From NCBI GenBank assembly GCA_041913045.1, contig JAYSGB010000003.1, positions 62,001 to 126,000 on the forward strand: a stretch of DNA of 64,000 bases, given 5' to 3'. The notes under the pieces were generated by a model, which was not told the DNA's origin, did no database searches, and was given only the letters and a program-made list of their open reading frames with translations. Shown here in pieces: positions 8,754-17,580 of this stretch. The stretch comes from CAMLOF01 sp041913045 (GTDB lineage Bacteria > Pseudomonadota > Gammaproteobacteria > Burkholderiales > Burkholderiaceae_C). A program made the position numbers and the translations under genes. Position 1 is the first letter of the stretch. Every line of letters starts with the position of its first letter.

Positions 8754-9518
8754 ATGGACAGTATTTACACCGCAGCGCTGCTGGCGGTCTCGGCCTTCGC
8801 GGCTGGCGCGCTCAACGCCATTGCTGGCGGCGGCAGCTTTCTGACCTTTCCCGCACTGGTGTTCACCGGGGTGCCGCCCATCGTGGCCAACGCCACCAGT
8901 GCACTCGCGGTAAGCCCAGGCTACCTGGGCAGCACTTTGGGCTTCAAGGCAGAACTGCAACGCCTGCCCCGCCAGCGCCTGCGCAACGAAACCCTGCTGG
9001 CAGCGGTGGGCGGCGTGGCCGGGGCCCTTTTGCTGCTGGTGACCCCTGCCCAGGTGTTCAATGGCCTGGTGCCCTGGCTGCTTTTGTTTGCCACGGCATT
9101 GTTCGTGGCTGGGCCCTGGTTGGCCCGGCGAGCCAGCCGTTCTGCGGACGACGCCACCCACCCCTTCGAACGCTGGCGCGGCGCGGGCCTGCTGGGCGTG
9201 GCCATCTACGGCGGTTACTTCAATGGCGGGCTAGGCATTTTGCTGATGGCGCTCTACACCGTAACCGGCGAACGCCACCTGCACACCACCAACGCACTCA
9301 AGAATTTGAATTCACTGGTGCTGTCGCTGTTGTCGGTAGTGACCTTCGCGCTGGCTGGCGCCATTGCCTGGGGCCCGGCCCTGCTGATGATGGTGGCCGC
9401 CACGGCGGGGGGATATGCGGGCGCACATTGGTCGAAGAAACTGCCTGTGGCATGGGTGCGGGCGCTGGTGGTGGTGACTGGCCTGGTGATGAGTGCCGTG
9501 TTTTTCTATCGGGGTTGA
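8754..9518 (+). CDS. TauE/SafE (TSUP) family membrane exporter
   Basis: A 254-residue protein with about eight membrane helices in two half-repeats. The glycine-rich helices (AAGALNAIAGGGSFLTFPAL and GGYFNGGLGILLMALY) are the signature of the TSUP/TauE-SafE family, which exports small sulfur-containing anions such as sulfite or sulfoacetate, though many members have other or unknown substrates. It begins five bases after the upstream EAL gene stops. Its 3' end overlaps the convergent AGCS symporter gene by 13 bases. Confidence 0.82.
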   Translation: MDSIYTAALLAVSAFAAGALNAIAGGGSFLTFPALVFTGVPPIVANATSALAVSPGYLGSTLGFKAELQRLPRQRLRNETLLAAVGGVAGALLLLVTPAQVFNGLVPWLLLFATALFVAGPWLARRASRSADDATHPFERWRGAGLLGVAIYGGYFNGGLGILLMALYTVTGERHLHTTNALKNLNSLVLSLLSVVTFALAGAIAWGPALLMMVAATAGGYAGAHWSKKLPVAWVRALVVVTGLVMSAVFFYRG

Positions 9519-10981
9519 GCGCCGCTTGTCTGGCGAAAACTGCGCACCTCGCCGCTGTGGCGCTTGGCCTCGTAGGCCACCAGTTCACGCTTGACGACTG
9601 GCGCCAGCAGGTAAAGCCCAAGCACGTTGGGTATGGCCATGATGAAGACCATGGCATCGGAAAAGTCGATGACGGCCCCCAACTCGGCGCTCGCGCCCAG
9701 CACGACACAGCCCAGGAACACCCCGCGATACACATTGACTGCCCGGTGCGACCGCCCCAGCAGGTAAGTCCAGCCCTTCAAGCCGTAATAGAACCAGGTG
9801 ACCAACGTGGAAAACGCAAACAACACCACCGCCAGCGCCAGCACATAGGGAAACCAGCCGATCACGCTGCCAAAAGCAACCGAAGTGAGTTGCACCCCCG
9901 TCAACCCCAAGGAAAGGCTGCCGCTGATGACAATGACCAGCGCCGTCATGGTGCAGATGATCACCGTGTCGATGAAAGGCTCCAGCAAGGCCACGTAGCC
10001 TTCGGTAACGGGTTCATGCGTGCGCACGGTGGAGTGCGCAATGGCTGCCGAGCCAATACCCGCCTCGTTGGAAAAGGCCGCGCGCTTGAACCCCTGGATG
10101 AGCGCGCCCACGGCGCCGCCCAACACGCCTTCCGGCGAAAAGGCGCCGGAAACTATTTGCCAAATGCCCCAGGGAATGCGGTCGGCGTGCACCACCAACA
10201 CGGCTACCCCAGCAAGCAGATAGATCCCTGCCATGAACGGCACCAGCCGCGACGTGGTGCGGGCAATGCCCTGCGCGCCGCCCACCACCACCCAGGCCAG
10301 CACAGCCGCCAGCAGCACGCCAAACAGCCAGCCCTTACCAGCCAACGGGCCGCTCGCCCCGCCACTGATGCCCAGCAACTGGTCAAACGCCTGGTTGGCC
10401 TGGAACATGTTGCCACCACCCAGCGCACCGCCCACGCAGCACACGGCAAACACCCAGGCCAGTACGCGCCCGGTGCGTGCCATGCCAAGGTCCGCCAAGC
10501 CCCTGGACAGGTAGTGCATAGGGCCACCTGAAACGGTTCCATCGGCATGCTGGCGCCGGTACTTCACGCCCAGCACGCATTCGGTGAACTTGGTGGCCAT
10601 GCCCAGCAGCCCAGCGACGATCATCCAGAACGTGGCGCCCGGCCCGCCCAAGCTCACGGCCACCGCCACACCTGCAATGTTGCCCGGGCCCACCGTACCA
10701 GACAGCGCCATGGTGAGTGCCTGAAAGTGCGACGTCTCGCCAGGGTGACGGGTGGTAGGGTCGGTGTAGTCGCCCCGCGTGAGGTGCAACGCATGGCGAA
10801 ACCCCCGCCATTGGATGGCACGGAAGTACAGCGTGAATACCAGCCCGGCCAATATCAACCAGCCCACAATCAACGGCACGCTGGTGCCGGCCACCTCCAC
10901 GCTATGGAACACCACGCCCGCCACAGCCTGAGAGATGGGGGCGACCAGAGCGTTGATGTGAGCATCCAGTGTGGTGGGCAT
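9506..10981 (-). CDS. Alanine/glycine:cation symporter (AGCS family)
   Basis: A 491-residue secondary transporter with about eleven membrane helices. ALSGTVGPGNIAGVAVAV near residue 93, followed by GPGATFWMIVAG, is the conserved AGCS signature of sodium- or proton-coupled uptake of alanine, glycine and related amino acids; the C-terminal half contains TWFYYGLKGWTYLLG. The length is normal for the family. The ATG at 10981 is the only good start. Its promoter region (10982-11053) lies directly against the far end of the CRISPR array. It converges with the TauE/SafE gene. Confidence 0.88.
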   Translation of the reverse strand: MPTTLDAHINALVAPISQAVAGVVFHSVEVAGTSVPLIVGWLILAGLVFTLYFRAIQWRGFRHALHLTRGDYTDPTTRHPGETSHFQALTMALSGTVGPGNIAGVAVAVSLGGPGATFWMIVAGLLGMATKFTECVLGVKYRRQHADGTVSGGPMHYLSRGLADLGMARTGRVLAWVFAVCCVGGALGGGNMFQANQAFDQLLGISGGASGPLAGKGWLFGVLLAAVLAWVVVGGAQGIARTTSRLVPFMAGIYLLAGVAVLVVHADRIPWGIWQIVSGAFSPEGVLGGAVGALIQGFKRAAFSNEAGIGSAAIAHSTVRTHEPVTEGYVALLEPFIDTVIICTMTALVIVISGSLSLGLTGVQLTSVAFGSVIGWFPYVLALAVVLFAFSTLVTWFYYGLKGWTYLLGRSHRAVNVYRGVFLGCVVLGASAELGAVIDFSDAMVFIMAIPNVLGLYLLAPVVKRELVAYEAKRHSGEVRSFRQTSGAQPR

Positions 10982-11053
10982 GGGGGTAATGTAGTGGGAG
11001 GTGTGAAATGCCGAAACAGCTTCTTCTCATGAGGTGCATTCACTACACATTCA

Positions 11054-11303
11054 ATGCGAATCTACACCCGCCCTCGCGGGCGGGTGATGCGCACCTCCCA
11101 GGTCTCGCCCAGCGTCTCGTTCACGTTTCAATCCACACCCGCCCTCACGGGCGGGTGATGCTTCCAAGTTGCCCCTGGGGAGTTCTGACCATGATGTTTC
11201 AATCCACACCCGCCCTCGCGGGCGGGTGATGCCTCAACGACATGGCCGCAGAGCTTGAGGAGACGAGTTTCAATCCACACCCGCCCTCGCGGGCGGGTGA
11301 TGC
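11054..11303. CRISPR. Trailer-end fragment of the type I-C array (4 repeats, 3 spacers)
   Basis: Four 37-base repeats start at 11054, 11125, 11196 and 11267, separated by three 34-base spacers (11091-11124, 11162-11195, 11233-11266). They are the same repeat as the main array 3 kb to the right, in the same orientation. The 11054 repeat has several changes in its first ten bases, as expected for the terminal repeat of an array, so this is the oldest end. The repeat at 11125 has a single loop change (TCACGGG for TCGCGGG). Twelve further bases (11304-11315) look like the start of a spacer cut by the IS66 element. Confidence 0.95.
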
Positions 11304-11393
11304 GTTGATTTTCTCGTATCCGTCCGGTGAACCCATCTTGAATGTGAGTTGAGAAGCGGGCATCGTCCCCATGATTGGAGGATCGTGGAGACG

Positions 11394-11810
11394 ATGGAAC
11401 AGATTTCAAACGTAGGACGGCCTCGCCGCCGTGAGTACAGCAAAGACTTCAAGGCCGAGGTACTGGCCAAGTGCCGCCAACCCGGAGCGAGCGTGGGCGG
11501 TGTTGCTCTGGCCCATGGCCTGCACTCCAACATGGTCCACCGCTGGATTAGGGAGGCTGGCGCTGCGTACCGATCGCAGGGTGTAATGCCGGGCAGCCAG
11601 GTTGCTCAGACGGTGCAGCCCCGGTTCACGCCGGTGCCGCTAGACCTGCTCAATCCGGTCATGGCGAGCACGCCCACAAGCAGCGCGGATCAGCCTGCAG
11701 CCCCCGCCCCGAGACCGGTCGAGTTGCAACTGCGCCGCGGGGATCTCATTGTGAGTCTCCAGTGCCCGCTGGAACACTGCGCAGCCCTGCTGCGCGAGGT
11801 GCTGCGGTGA
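11394..11810 (+). CDS. tnpA: IS66 accessory protein TnpA (helix-turn-helix)
   Basis: The first of three IS66 genes, 138 residues. The N-terminus (GRPRRREYSKDFKAEVLAKC...GASVGGVALAHGLHSNMVHRWIRE) is a transposase-8-like helix-turn-helix that is expected to bind the element's ends. The ATG at 11394 is preferred; a GTG nine bases upstream and other frame extensions are possible. The stop overlaps the tnpB start by four bases (GTGA), implying coupled translation. A broken, frameshifted copy of the same gene start is present at 14040-14214 on the other strand. Confidence 0.85.
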   Translation: MEQISNVGRPRRREYSKDFKAEVLAKCRQPGASVGGVALAHGLHSNMVHRWIREAGAAYRSQGVMPGSQVAQTVQPRFTPVPLDLLNPVMASTPTSSADQPAAPAPRPVELQLRRGDLIVSLQCPLEHCAALLREVLR

Positions 11811-12139
11811 TCCGTATTGATGCGGTGTGGATGTCCTGTGAGCCCCTGGACATGCGAGCGGGTACAGAGACCGCTCTGGCCCGTGTCGTACAAGTCTTCG
11901 GCGCCGCCCACCCCCATCACGCCTACCTGTTTGCCAACGCCAGAGCCAACCGCATGAAGGTGCTGATCCACGATGGCTTTGGCGTCTGGCTGGCTGCCCG
12001 CCGGCTCCATCAGGGCCGATTCGTCTGGGGAGAACCCAACTCAGCCCGCCTGCCACTGAGCCAGGAGCAGCTACAAGCCCTGGTCACAGGCCTACCCTGG
12101 CAGCGCCTCGGGCAGGCCGGCGTCATCACTGTGCTGTGA
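11807..12139 (+). CDS. tnpB: IS66 Orf2-like protein TnpB
   Basis: A 110-residue protein of the IS66 Orf2 (TnpB) family, recognised by the order CEPLDMRAGTETALARVVQVF, AYLFANARANRMKVLIHDG and GVWLAARRLHQGRFVW. It is needed with TnpA and TnpC for IS66 transposition in characterised members, although its biochemical role is not known. The start is the GTG at 11807, inside the four-base overlap with tnpA. Length and order are normal for the family. Confidence 0.88.
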   Translation: MIRIDAVWMSCEPLDMRAGTETALARVVQVFGAAHPHHAYLFANARANRMKVLIHDGFGVWLAARRLHQGRFVWGEPNSARLPLSQEQLQALVTGLPWQRLGQAGVITVL

Positions 12140-12207
12140 TCTTGAACGGGTAACTATCTCGGTTCAATTCGTGAATGTGCCAATGGGCACAACTACTGGC
12201 ACCGGTC

Positions 12208-13770
12208 ATGATCACTGCCATGAACGAAGCGGTGGATCTGCAAGGCATGGACGAGAGCACGCGCCAACTGGTGCTGGGCCTGATGGGCCAGCTCCAGCAG
12301 CAGTCCGCCGAGCTGCGCCACAAGCAGGCGCTGCTCGACAAGCTCACGTTCGAGAACGCCATGCTCAAGCGCATGAAGTTCGCGGCCAGGAGCGAGGCGC
12401 TCAGCGCTGAGCAGCGCGGCCTCCTTGAGGACGCCCTCGACGAGGATCTGCAGGCGGTGGCGCTCGAGATCGAACAGATGGGCGACGCAGGCCAACCTGC
12501 AGCTGAGCAGGCAGCCCGCCAGCAGCCCAAGCGCCAACCTCTGCCCCCGGAGCTGCCCCGCCAGGAACTGCGCCACGAGCCGGCCTCCACCGAGTGCTGC
12601 GGCCAGCCAATGAAGCGCATCGGTGAGGATGTGGCCGAGAAGCTCGACTACACACCGGGTGCCTTCACGGTCCACCGCTTCGTGCGGGGCAAGTGGGCCT
12701 GCGCCTGCTGCCAGACGCTCAGGCAGGCCCCGGTGGATGCGCACATCATCGACAAGGGGCTGGCCACCACAGGCTTACTCTCCCGTGTGCTGGTAGCCAA
12801 GTACGCTGATCACTTACCCCTGCACCGCCAGGAGGCCATCTATGCCCGCGCCGGAGTACCGATTCCGCGCTCCACCTTGGCGCAGTGGGTGGGCAGCTGT
12901 GGCGTACAACTCCAGCCGCTGGCCAGCGCCCTGCGCGCCGAGGTGCTTGCCCATGCCGTCCTGCACGCCGACGAGACGCCGATGCAGATGCTCAAGCCCG
13001 CCGCTCAGAGGGATGGCAAGACCCAGCGGGCTTATCTGTGGGCTTACACGCCGGGTAGGCACGAGCAGACCAGGGCGGTGGTCTATGACTTCTGCGAGAC
13101 CCGGGCCGGGCGCCATGCCGCGTCCTTCCTTGAGGGCTGGGCGGGTACCCTGCTGGTCGATGACTTTGCCGGTTACAAGCAGCTCATGGGTGGGCAGATC
13201 CAGGAGGCAGGCTGCTGGGCGCATGCGAGGCGCAAGTTCTTTGAGCTGCACGCGGCCAACAAGAGCCAGATCGCCGAGCAGGCGCTCGCCCTGATCGGAC
13301 AGATCTATGAGATCGAGCGACAGGCTCAGGGGATAGATGCAAACGAGCGGTTACGCATACGGCAGCAGCAGAGCCGCCCAGCGGTCGATCGCCTACACCT
13401 CTGGCTCACAGAACACCGTGGGAAGGTGCCCAGTGGGTCGGCCACAGCCAAGGCGATGGATTACAGCCTGCGGCGCTGGCCCGCACTCACCCGGTTCCTG
13501 GAGGATGGGCGGATACCGATCGACAACAACTGGGTCGAGAACCAGATGCGCCCGATTGCGCTGGGCCGCAAGAACTGGTTATTTGCGGGCAGCCTGCGGG
13601 CTGGGCAGCGAGCCGCCGCCATCATGAGCCTGATCCATTCGGCCAAGCTCAACGGCCATGATCCGTATGCCTATCTCAAGGATCTGATGGATAAGCTGCC
13701 TACCTGGCCCAACAGCCGAATCGGTGAGCTGCTGCCGCATCGGTGGCAGCCCCAAAGCGCCACAGCCTGA
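12208..13770 (+). CDS. tnpC: IS66 transposase TnpC (DDE)
   Basis: About 520 residues, full length for the family. After an N-terminal coiled-coil region (leucine zipper-like, about 15-60) come a cysteine-containing region (CCGQP, CACCQT) that may bind zinc, and the DDE catalytic core: Asp in LHADETPMQ, Asp in LLVDDFAGYKQL and Glu in NNWVENQMRP. The C-terminus ends SRIGELLPHRWQP, a stretch that reappears in the deleted IS66 copy nearby. The start at 12208 is one of several candidates (12175 and 12223 are also possible). The gene has no internal stop and could be active. Confidence 0.88.
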   Translation: MITAMNEAVDLQGMDESTRQLVLGLMGQLQQQSAELRHKQALLDKLTFENAMLKRMKFAARSEALSAEQRGLLEDALDEDLQAVALEIEQMGDAGQPAAEQAARQQPKRQPLPPELPRQELRHEPASTECCGQPMKRIGEDVAEKLDYTPGAFTVHRFVRGKWACACCQTLRQAPVDAHIIDKGLATTGLLSRVLVAKYADHLPLHRQEAIYARAGVPIPRSTLAQWVGSCGVQLQPLASALRAEVLAHAVLHADETPMQMLKPAAQRDGKTQRAYLWAYTPGRHEQTRAVVYDFCETRAGRHAASFLEGWAGTLLVDDFAGYKQLMGGQIQEAGCWAHARRKFFELHAANKSQIAEQALALIGQIYEIERQAQGIDANERLRIRQQQSRPAVDRLHLWLTEHRGKVPSGSATAKAMDYSLRRWPALTRFLEDGRIPIDNNWVENQMRPIALGRKNWLFAGSLRAGQRAAAIMSLIHSAKLNGHDPYAYLKDLMDKLPTWPNSRIGELLPHRWQPQSATA

Positions 13771-13823
13771 TCAACTGCTACGACCGGCCCAGCTGGTCAA
13801 GATGGGTTGGCCGGACGGATACG

Positions 13824-14003
13824 CTGACATTGCACGAAACTGCAGCCGGTCGTGTCTATGCAGCCTACGGTGGCGTTTACGTTTGTGTGGCGCTCGGCTG
13901 GCTTTGGGCAGTGGATCAAGTGCGCCCGACCGTTTGGGATCTTGCAGGTGTCGCTGTGGCCTTGCTCGCAATGGGTATCATCATGTTCCAGCCGACACGG
14001 TGA
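13824..14003 (+). pseudogene. 3' fragment of a ynfA-like (UPF0060) membrane protein gene
   Basis: The 59 codons up to the TGA at 14001 read LTLHETAAGRVYAAYGGVYV and continue with WLWAVDQVRPTVWDL and a last helix ending IIMFQP. This is the C-terminal half of a UPF0060/YnfA small membrane protein, which is normally about 108 residues. The match begins right at the IS66 right end, so the 5' half has been replaced by the insertion sequence. It is passenger DNA brought between two IS66-type ends and has no visible start of its own, although an upstream in-frame ATG inside the IS could still give a fused product. Confidence 0.75.
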
Positions 14004-14039
14004 TCTGATCGATCATTGACTAGCCACACCAAGGCCCTG

Positions 14040-14290
14040 TGTCGGTTCCCACTCGCCAACGGTGCGGTAGCAGTTCCTCAATCCGGCTGGCCTTGTGGGT
14101 GCGCCACACCAGCAACCGATGCACCGCTTTGCCGCGTTTGCTGCAGCACCGCCTCCTTGACTCCCTGCTGTACTCGCGCCGCCTCGGGCGCCCATCCATT
14201 GACACTCGTTCCATCGTCTCAACGATCTCCTTCGTGGGGACGATCCTCGATTACGACCTACCTTTCAAGATGGGTTCGCCGCGCGCTTAC
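14040..14290 (-). mobile_element. Internally deleted IS66-family remnant (MITE-like)
   Basis: On the minus strand from 14290 this reads an IS66 end (GTAAGCG, then CGAACCCATCTTG), a tnpA start (GRPRRREYSRE) that goes out of frame after one missing base and can be followed as EAVLQQTRQSGASVAGVA in the next frame, and then jumps directly to the tnpC C-terminus (SRIEELLPHRW). All of tnpB and most of tnpA and tnpC are missing. It faces the intact copy. Its distal terminal repeat is not visible, so it was truncated where it meets the ynfA fragment. It cannot encode transposase. Confidence 0.75.
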
Positions 14291-14309
14291 GCTGCTCTGC
14301 GTGGCGGCG

Positions 14310-17300
14310 GTTTCAATCCACACCCGCCCTCGCGGGCGGGTGATGCATGAAATGGATCAGTTTGCCAAAAAGGCTGCTGAGTTTCAATCCACACCCGCCC
14401 TCGCGGGCGGGTGATGCGAATGCGCCAACCCCCACGAGGCAAAGCCTCGGCCTGTTTCAATCCACACCCGCCCTCGCGGGCGGGTGATGCAAAAGTAAAA
14501 TGGGCCGCCCTTCAAGACCGGTCGCGTTTCAATCCACACCCGCCCTCGCGGGCGGGTGATGCCCTTACCGCCTGCCCCGCAGAAACAACCACTACAGGTT
14601 TCAATCCACACCCGCCCTCGCGGGCGGGTGATGCGGCCGCGCCAGTGCCGACGTTATATGCCCAGGAAACGTTTCAATCCACACCCGCCCTCGCGGGCGG
14701 GTGATGCTGGAAAACGACAGCCCAGACGAGCCAGGCGCCAGGTTTCAATCCACACCCGCCCTCGCGGGCGGGTGATGCACCTACTGGACCGACGCCCGCG
14801 AAGATGCCAAGCTGTTTCAATCCACACCCGCCCTCGCGGGCGGGTGATGCGTGAGTTTCGTGCTCATGTCAGGCCTCTGGTCGGAATGTTTCAATCCACA
14901 CCCGCCCTCGCGGGCGGGTGATGCAAGCCGATGCGCGGGCAATGCTGGAGGCTGCTTTCGTTTCAATCCACACCCGCCCTCGCGGGCGGGTGATGCCGTC
15001 TTTCGGCGCAACGAATGGTTTTCCCTTGAGAGTTTCAATCCACACCCGCCCTCGCGGGCGGGTGATGCCGTTGACGGTGACTTCGGCGCGCCACTTTTCC
15101 CTGTTTCAATCCACACCCGCCCTCGCGGGCGGGTGATGCAAAATCCGCCAGGCACCCGCTCTAGATGTTGACAGTTTCAATCCACACCCGCCCTCGCGGG
15201 CGGGTGATGCGATGGGCGCGGGGGCCGATGTTCTGGCTGCCGCTGTTTCAATCCACACCCGCCCTCGCGGGCGGGTGATGCCGCTGTATGACCTGGATGA
15301 GGCGCGCCCCGCAGTGTTTCAATCCACACCCGCCCTCGCGGGCGGGTGATGCGGCCTGTTATCAGCCAATACGCCTACACATCCATGTTTCAATCCACAC
15401 CCGCCCTCGCGGGCGGGTGATGCCCCGAGGCGGTCAGCGTCTGGGGCAGCCAAGAACTGGTTTCAATCCACACCCGCCCTCGCGGGCGGGTGATGCATCC
15501 GGCCAGAGCAGGCAGCGTTTATCACCGCCATGTTTCAATCCACACCCGCCCTCGCGGGCGGGTGATGCCCAAGGTGCAGGGCCGCGACGTGTACCGGTGG
15601 GTGTTTCAATCCACACCCGCCCTCGCGGGCGGGTGATGCGGCGAGATCAGCAAGTCGGCCTCGTGGATCGCGCTGGTTTCAATCCACACCCGCCCTCGCG
15701 GGCGGGTGATGCATGATCGGTTGCCCCATCTCACACACTCCTTCAGGTTTCAATCCACACCCGCCCTCGCGGGCGGGTGATGCATCCACGAAACCGCAGT
15801 GGTAGGCCGTCGAGCCGGTGTTTCAATCCACACCCGCCCTCGCGGGCGGGTGATGCAAAACTGAATAAGAGTAACGCGAGGCTTGTGTATGTTTCAATCC
15901 ACACCCGCCCTCGCGGGCGGGTGATGCCTCCGGGCTGATGCGCTGGATGCACTCTGTGACCGGGTTTCAATCCACACCCGCCCTCGCGGGCGGGTGATGC
16001 GCCGGTAAACACATCCGGCCGCACCTCGAACATGTTTCAATCCACACCCGCCCTCGCGGGCGGGTGATGCTCACGCCCGCCAAGCCGCTTGACCTGTTCG
16101 ATGCAGTTTCAATCCACACCCGCCCTCGCGGGCGGGTGATGCTGGCCTACGAAGCGCACTCCGGCCACATCGTTGAGGTTTCAATCCACACCCGCCCTCG
16201 CGGGCGGGTGATGCGCCATCTGCTTTGCTTCGTCCATGCTATTGGCGATGTTTCAATCCACACCCGCCCTCGCGGGCGGGTGATGCAAGCGTTTGACAAA
16301 GCCTTCATCGCCCACTCGGAAGTTTCAATCCACACCCGCCCTCGCGGGCGGGTGATGCCGTGTCTCCGGCCACCATCCTGACGGGCGCTCGCAAGTTTCA
16401 ATCCACACCCGCCCTCGCGGGCGGGTGATGCCAAGCTGCGGAGCCTCGAACTTCTGCTTGGGCGCGTTTCAATCCACACCCGCCCTCGCGGGCGGGTGAT
16501 GCCGGCCATGGGCAAGACCACGGTCACCGTGCCGCTGTTTCAATCCACACCCGCCCTCGCGGGCGGGTGATGCCCACTTGGCCAACAACAACGTCACCAC
16601 GACCAACAGTTTCAATCCACACCCGCCCTCGCGGGCGGGTGATGCTTGACCGAGGTTGGTAACCATTTGCGTGCTCAGGTTGTTTCAATCCACACCCGCC
16701 CTCGCGGGCGGGTGATGCTTTGCGCATCTTGGCGAACAAGGCGTTCTCAACAAGGTTTCAATCCACACCCGCCCTCGCGGGCGGGTGATGCTCTTTTGAA
16801 GTCTCAAACCCTGGAGCTTTGATCATGTTTCAATCCACACCCGCCCTCGCGGGCGGGTGATGCCGATTTCACCGGAGGAGCGCCAGGCCTGTGCGGCGTT
16901 TCAATCCACACCCGCCCTCGCGGGCGGGTGATGCCTTGACGCGTTTGCCGCGCTCGTCCTCGTAGAAAAAGTTTCAATCCACACCCGCCCTCGCGGGCGG
17001 GTGATGCGCTTCAAGGACGCCCGCGACCGCCTCAAAGGTGGGGTTTCAATCCACACCCGCCCTCGCGGGCGGGTGATGCCATGCCAGCGTTCAACCCAGA
17101 GCGCTTCTGTATCTGTTTCAATCCACACCCGCCCTCGCGGGCGGGTGATGCCCGCTCTGCGCGACAGCCCCTCGGCACCAGCCAGTTTCAATCCACACCC
17201 GCCCTCGCGGGCGGGTGATGCGGCGGGTTGGACCCATTTGCGATGGTGCGGCTTCAAGTTTCAATCCACACCCGCCCTCGCGGGCGGGTGATGCGCTCTG

Positions 17301-17366
17301 GGCTGAGGGGATCGCACATGGCATGGCTTGTTTCAATCCACACCCGCCCTCGCGGGCGGGTGATGC
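14310..17366 (-). CRISPR. Type I-C CRISPR array, leader-proximal part (43 repeats, 42 spacers)
   Basis: Forty-three copies of a 37-base repeat run at 70-74-base intervals from 14310 to 17366, all apparently identical, with 42 spacers of 33-37 bases. On the plus strand the repeat begins GTTTCAATCCACACC and ends GGGCGGGTGATGC; its centre is a 9-base inverted repeat (CACCCGCCC / GGGCGGGTG) around TCGC. The end GGATTGAAAC on the minus strand is the typical 3' handle of type I-C repeats, so pre-crRNA is read on the minus strand, the same as the cas operon, and the leader lies at 17367-17580. The newest spacer is 17295-17329. Nineteen bases at 14291-14309 are the residue of a spacer cut by the IS66 block. 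Confidence 0.98.
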
Positions 17367-17580
17367 TCCACCCCGTCAACAACTTGAACCACTTGCACAA
17401 AAACCATGTTTTGCGCGAACCACCTTGCATGAGGTCGGCATCGACAAAGGTAGCGCAACATAGCTACGGACAAGTAGTTAAAAATCAACAGGTTATGGAA
17501 TGCGCGAACCCTCCAGGCATTTGTCCGCCACTCAGGGTTCGCGCTATAGCAATACTAACTCGTAGCGAGAAAATTAGTGC
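17367..17580 (-). promoter_or_regulatory. CRISPR leader between cas2 and the first repeat
   Basis: A 214-base non-coding stretch, clearly more AT-rich than its surroundings, lying between the cas2 stop and the newest repeat, so by position it is the leader that drives pre-crRNA transcription and directs spacer integration. It contains a perfect match to the IHF consensus WATCAANNNNTTR (AATCAACAGGTTA, 17483-17495), an 11-base inverted repeat (GCGCGAACCCT at 17502-17512 and its complement at 17534-17544), and a further copy of GCGCGAACC near 17416. No Rho-independent terminator for the cas operon is evident, because the hairpin is not followed by a T run. Confidence 0.8.

Larger units (their letters stand above)
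11316..13822 (+). mobile_element. IS66-family insertion sequence, complete
   Basis: About 2.5 kb, the usual IS66 size, with terminal inverted repeats: GTATCCGTCCGGTGAACCCA at the left end, and a right end that reads on the other strand GTATCCGTCCGGCCAACCCA; both continue with TCTTGA. It carries the three canonical genes tnpA, tnpB and tnpC in order, all open. The right-hand flank is the ynfA fragment rather than CRISPR sequence, so this copy probably inserted into ynfA elsewhere before the block reached the array. Confidence 0.88.
11316..14290. mobile_element. Composite insertion in the CRISPR array: IS66 element + ynfA fragment + IS66 remnant
   Basis: A block of about 2,975 bases separates the two parts of the CRISPR array. 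It consists of an intact IS66-family element (11316-13822), a 3' fragment of a ynfA-like gene (13824-14003) and an internally deleted IS66 copy facing the other way (to 14290). The two outer ends both carry IS66 5'-type terminal sequence in opposite orientation (GTATCCGTCCGGTGAACCCA on the left; GTAAGCG...CGAACCCATCTTG read inward from the right), as in a compound transposon. The flanking 8-mers (ATTTTCTC and GCTGCTCT) do not match, so no target duplication is visible and some rearrangement is implied. Confidence 0.75.

Noticed and set aside
11349..14290. An anti-CRISPR or toxin gene carried by the insertion in the array
   Set aside because: The only genes in the block are the three IS66 genes, the ynfA fragment and IS66 debris.
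11308..14298. An 8-base target-site duplication for the IS66 block
   Set aside because: ATTTTCTC on the left and GCTGCTCT on the right do not match, nor do the flanks of the intact IS66 alone.
17502..17544. The leader hairpin as an intrinsic terminator of the cas operon
   Set aside because: The 11-base stem is not followed by a T run on the minus strand, and it has a 21-base loop.
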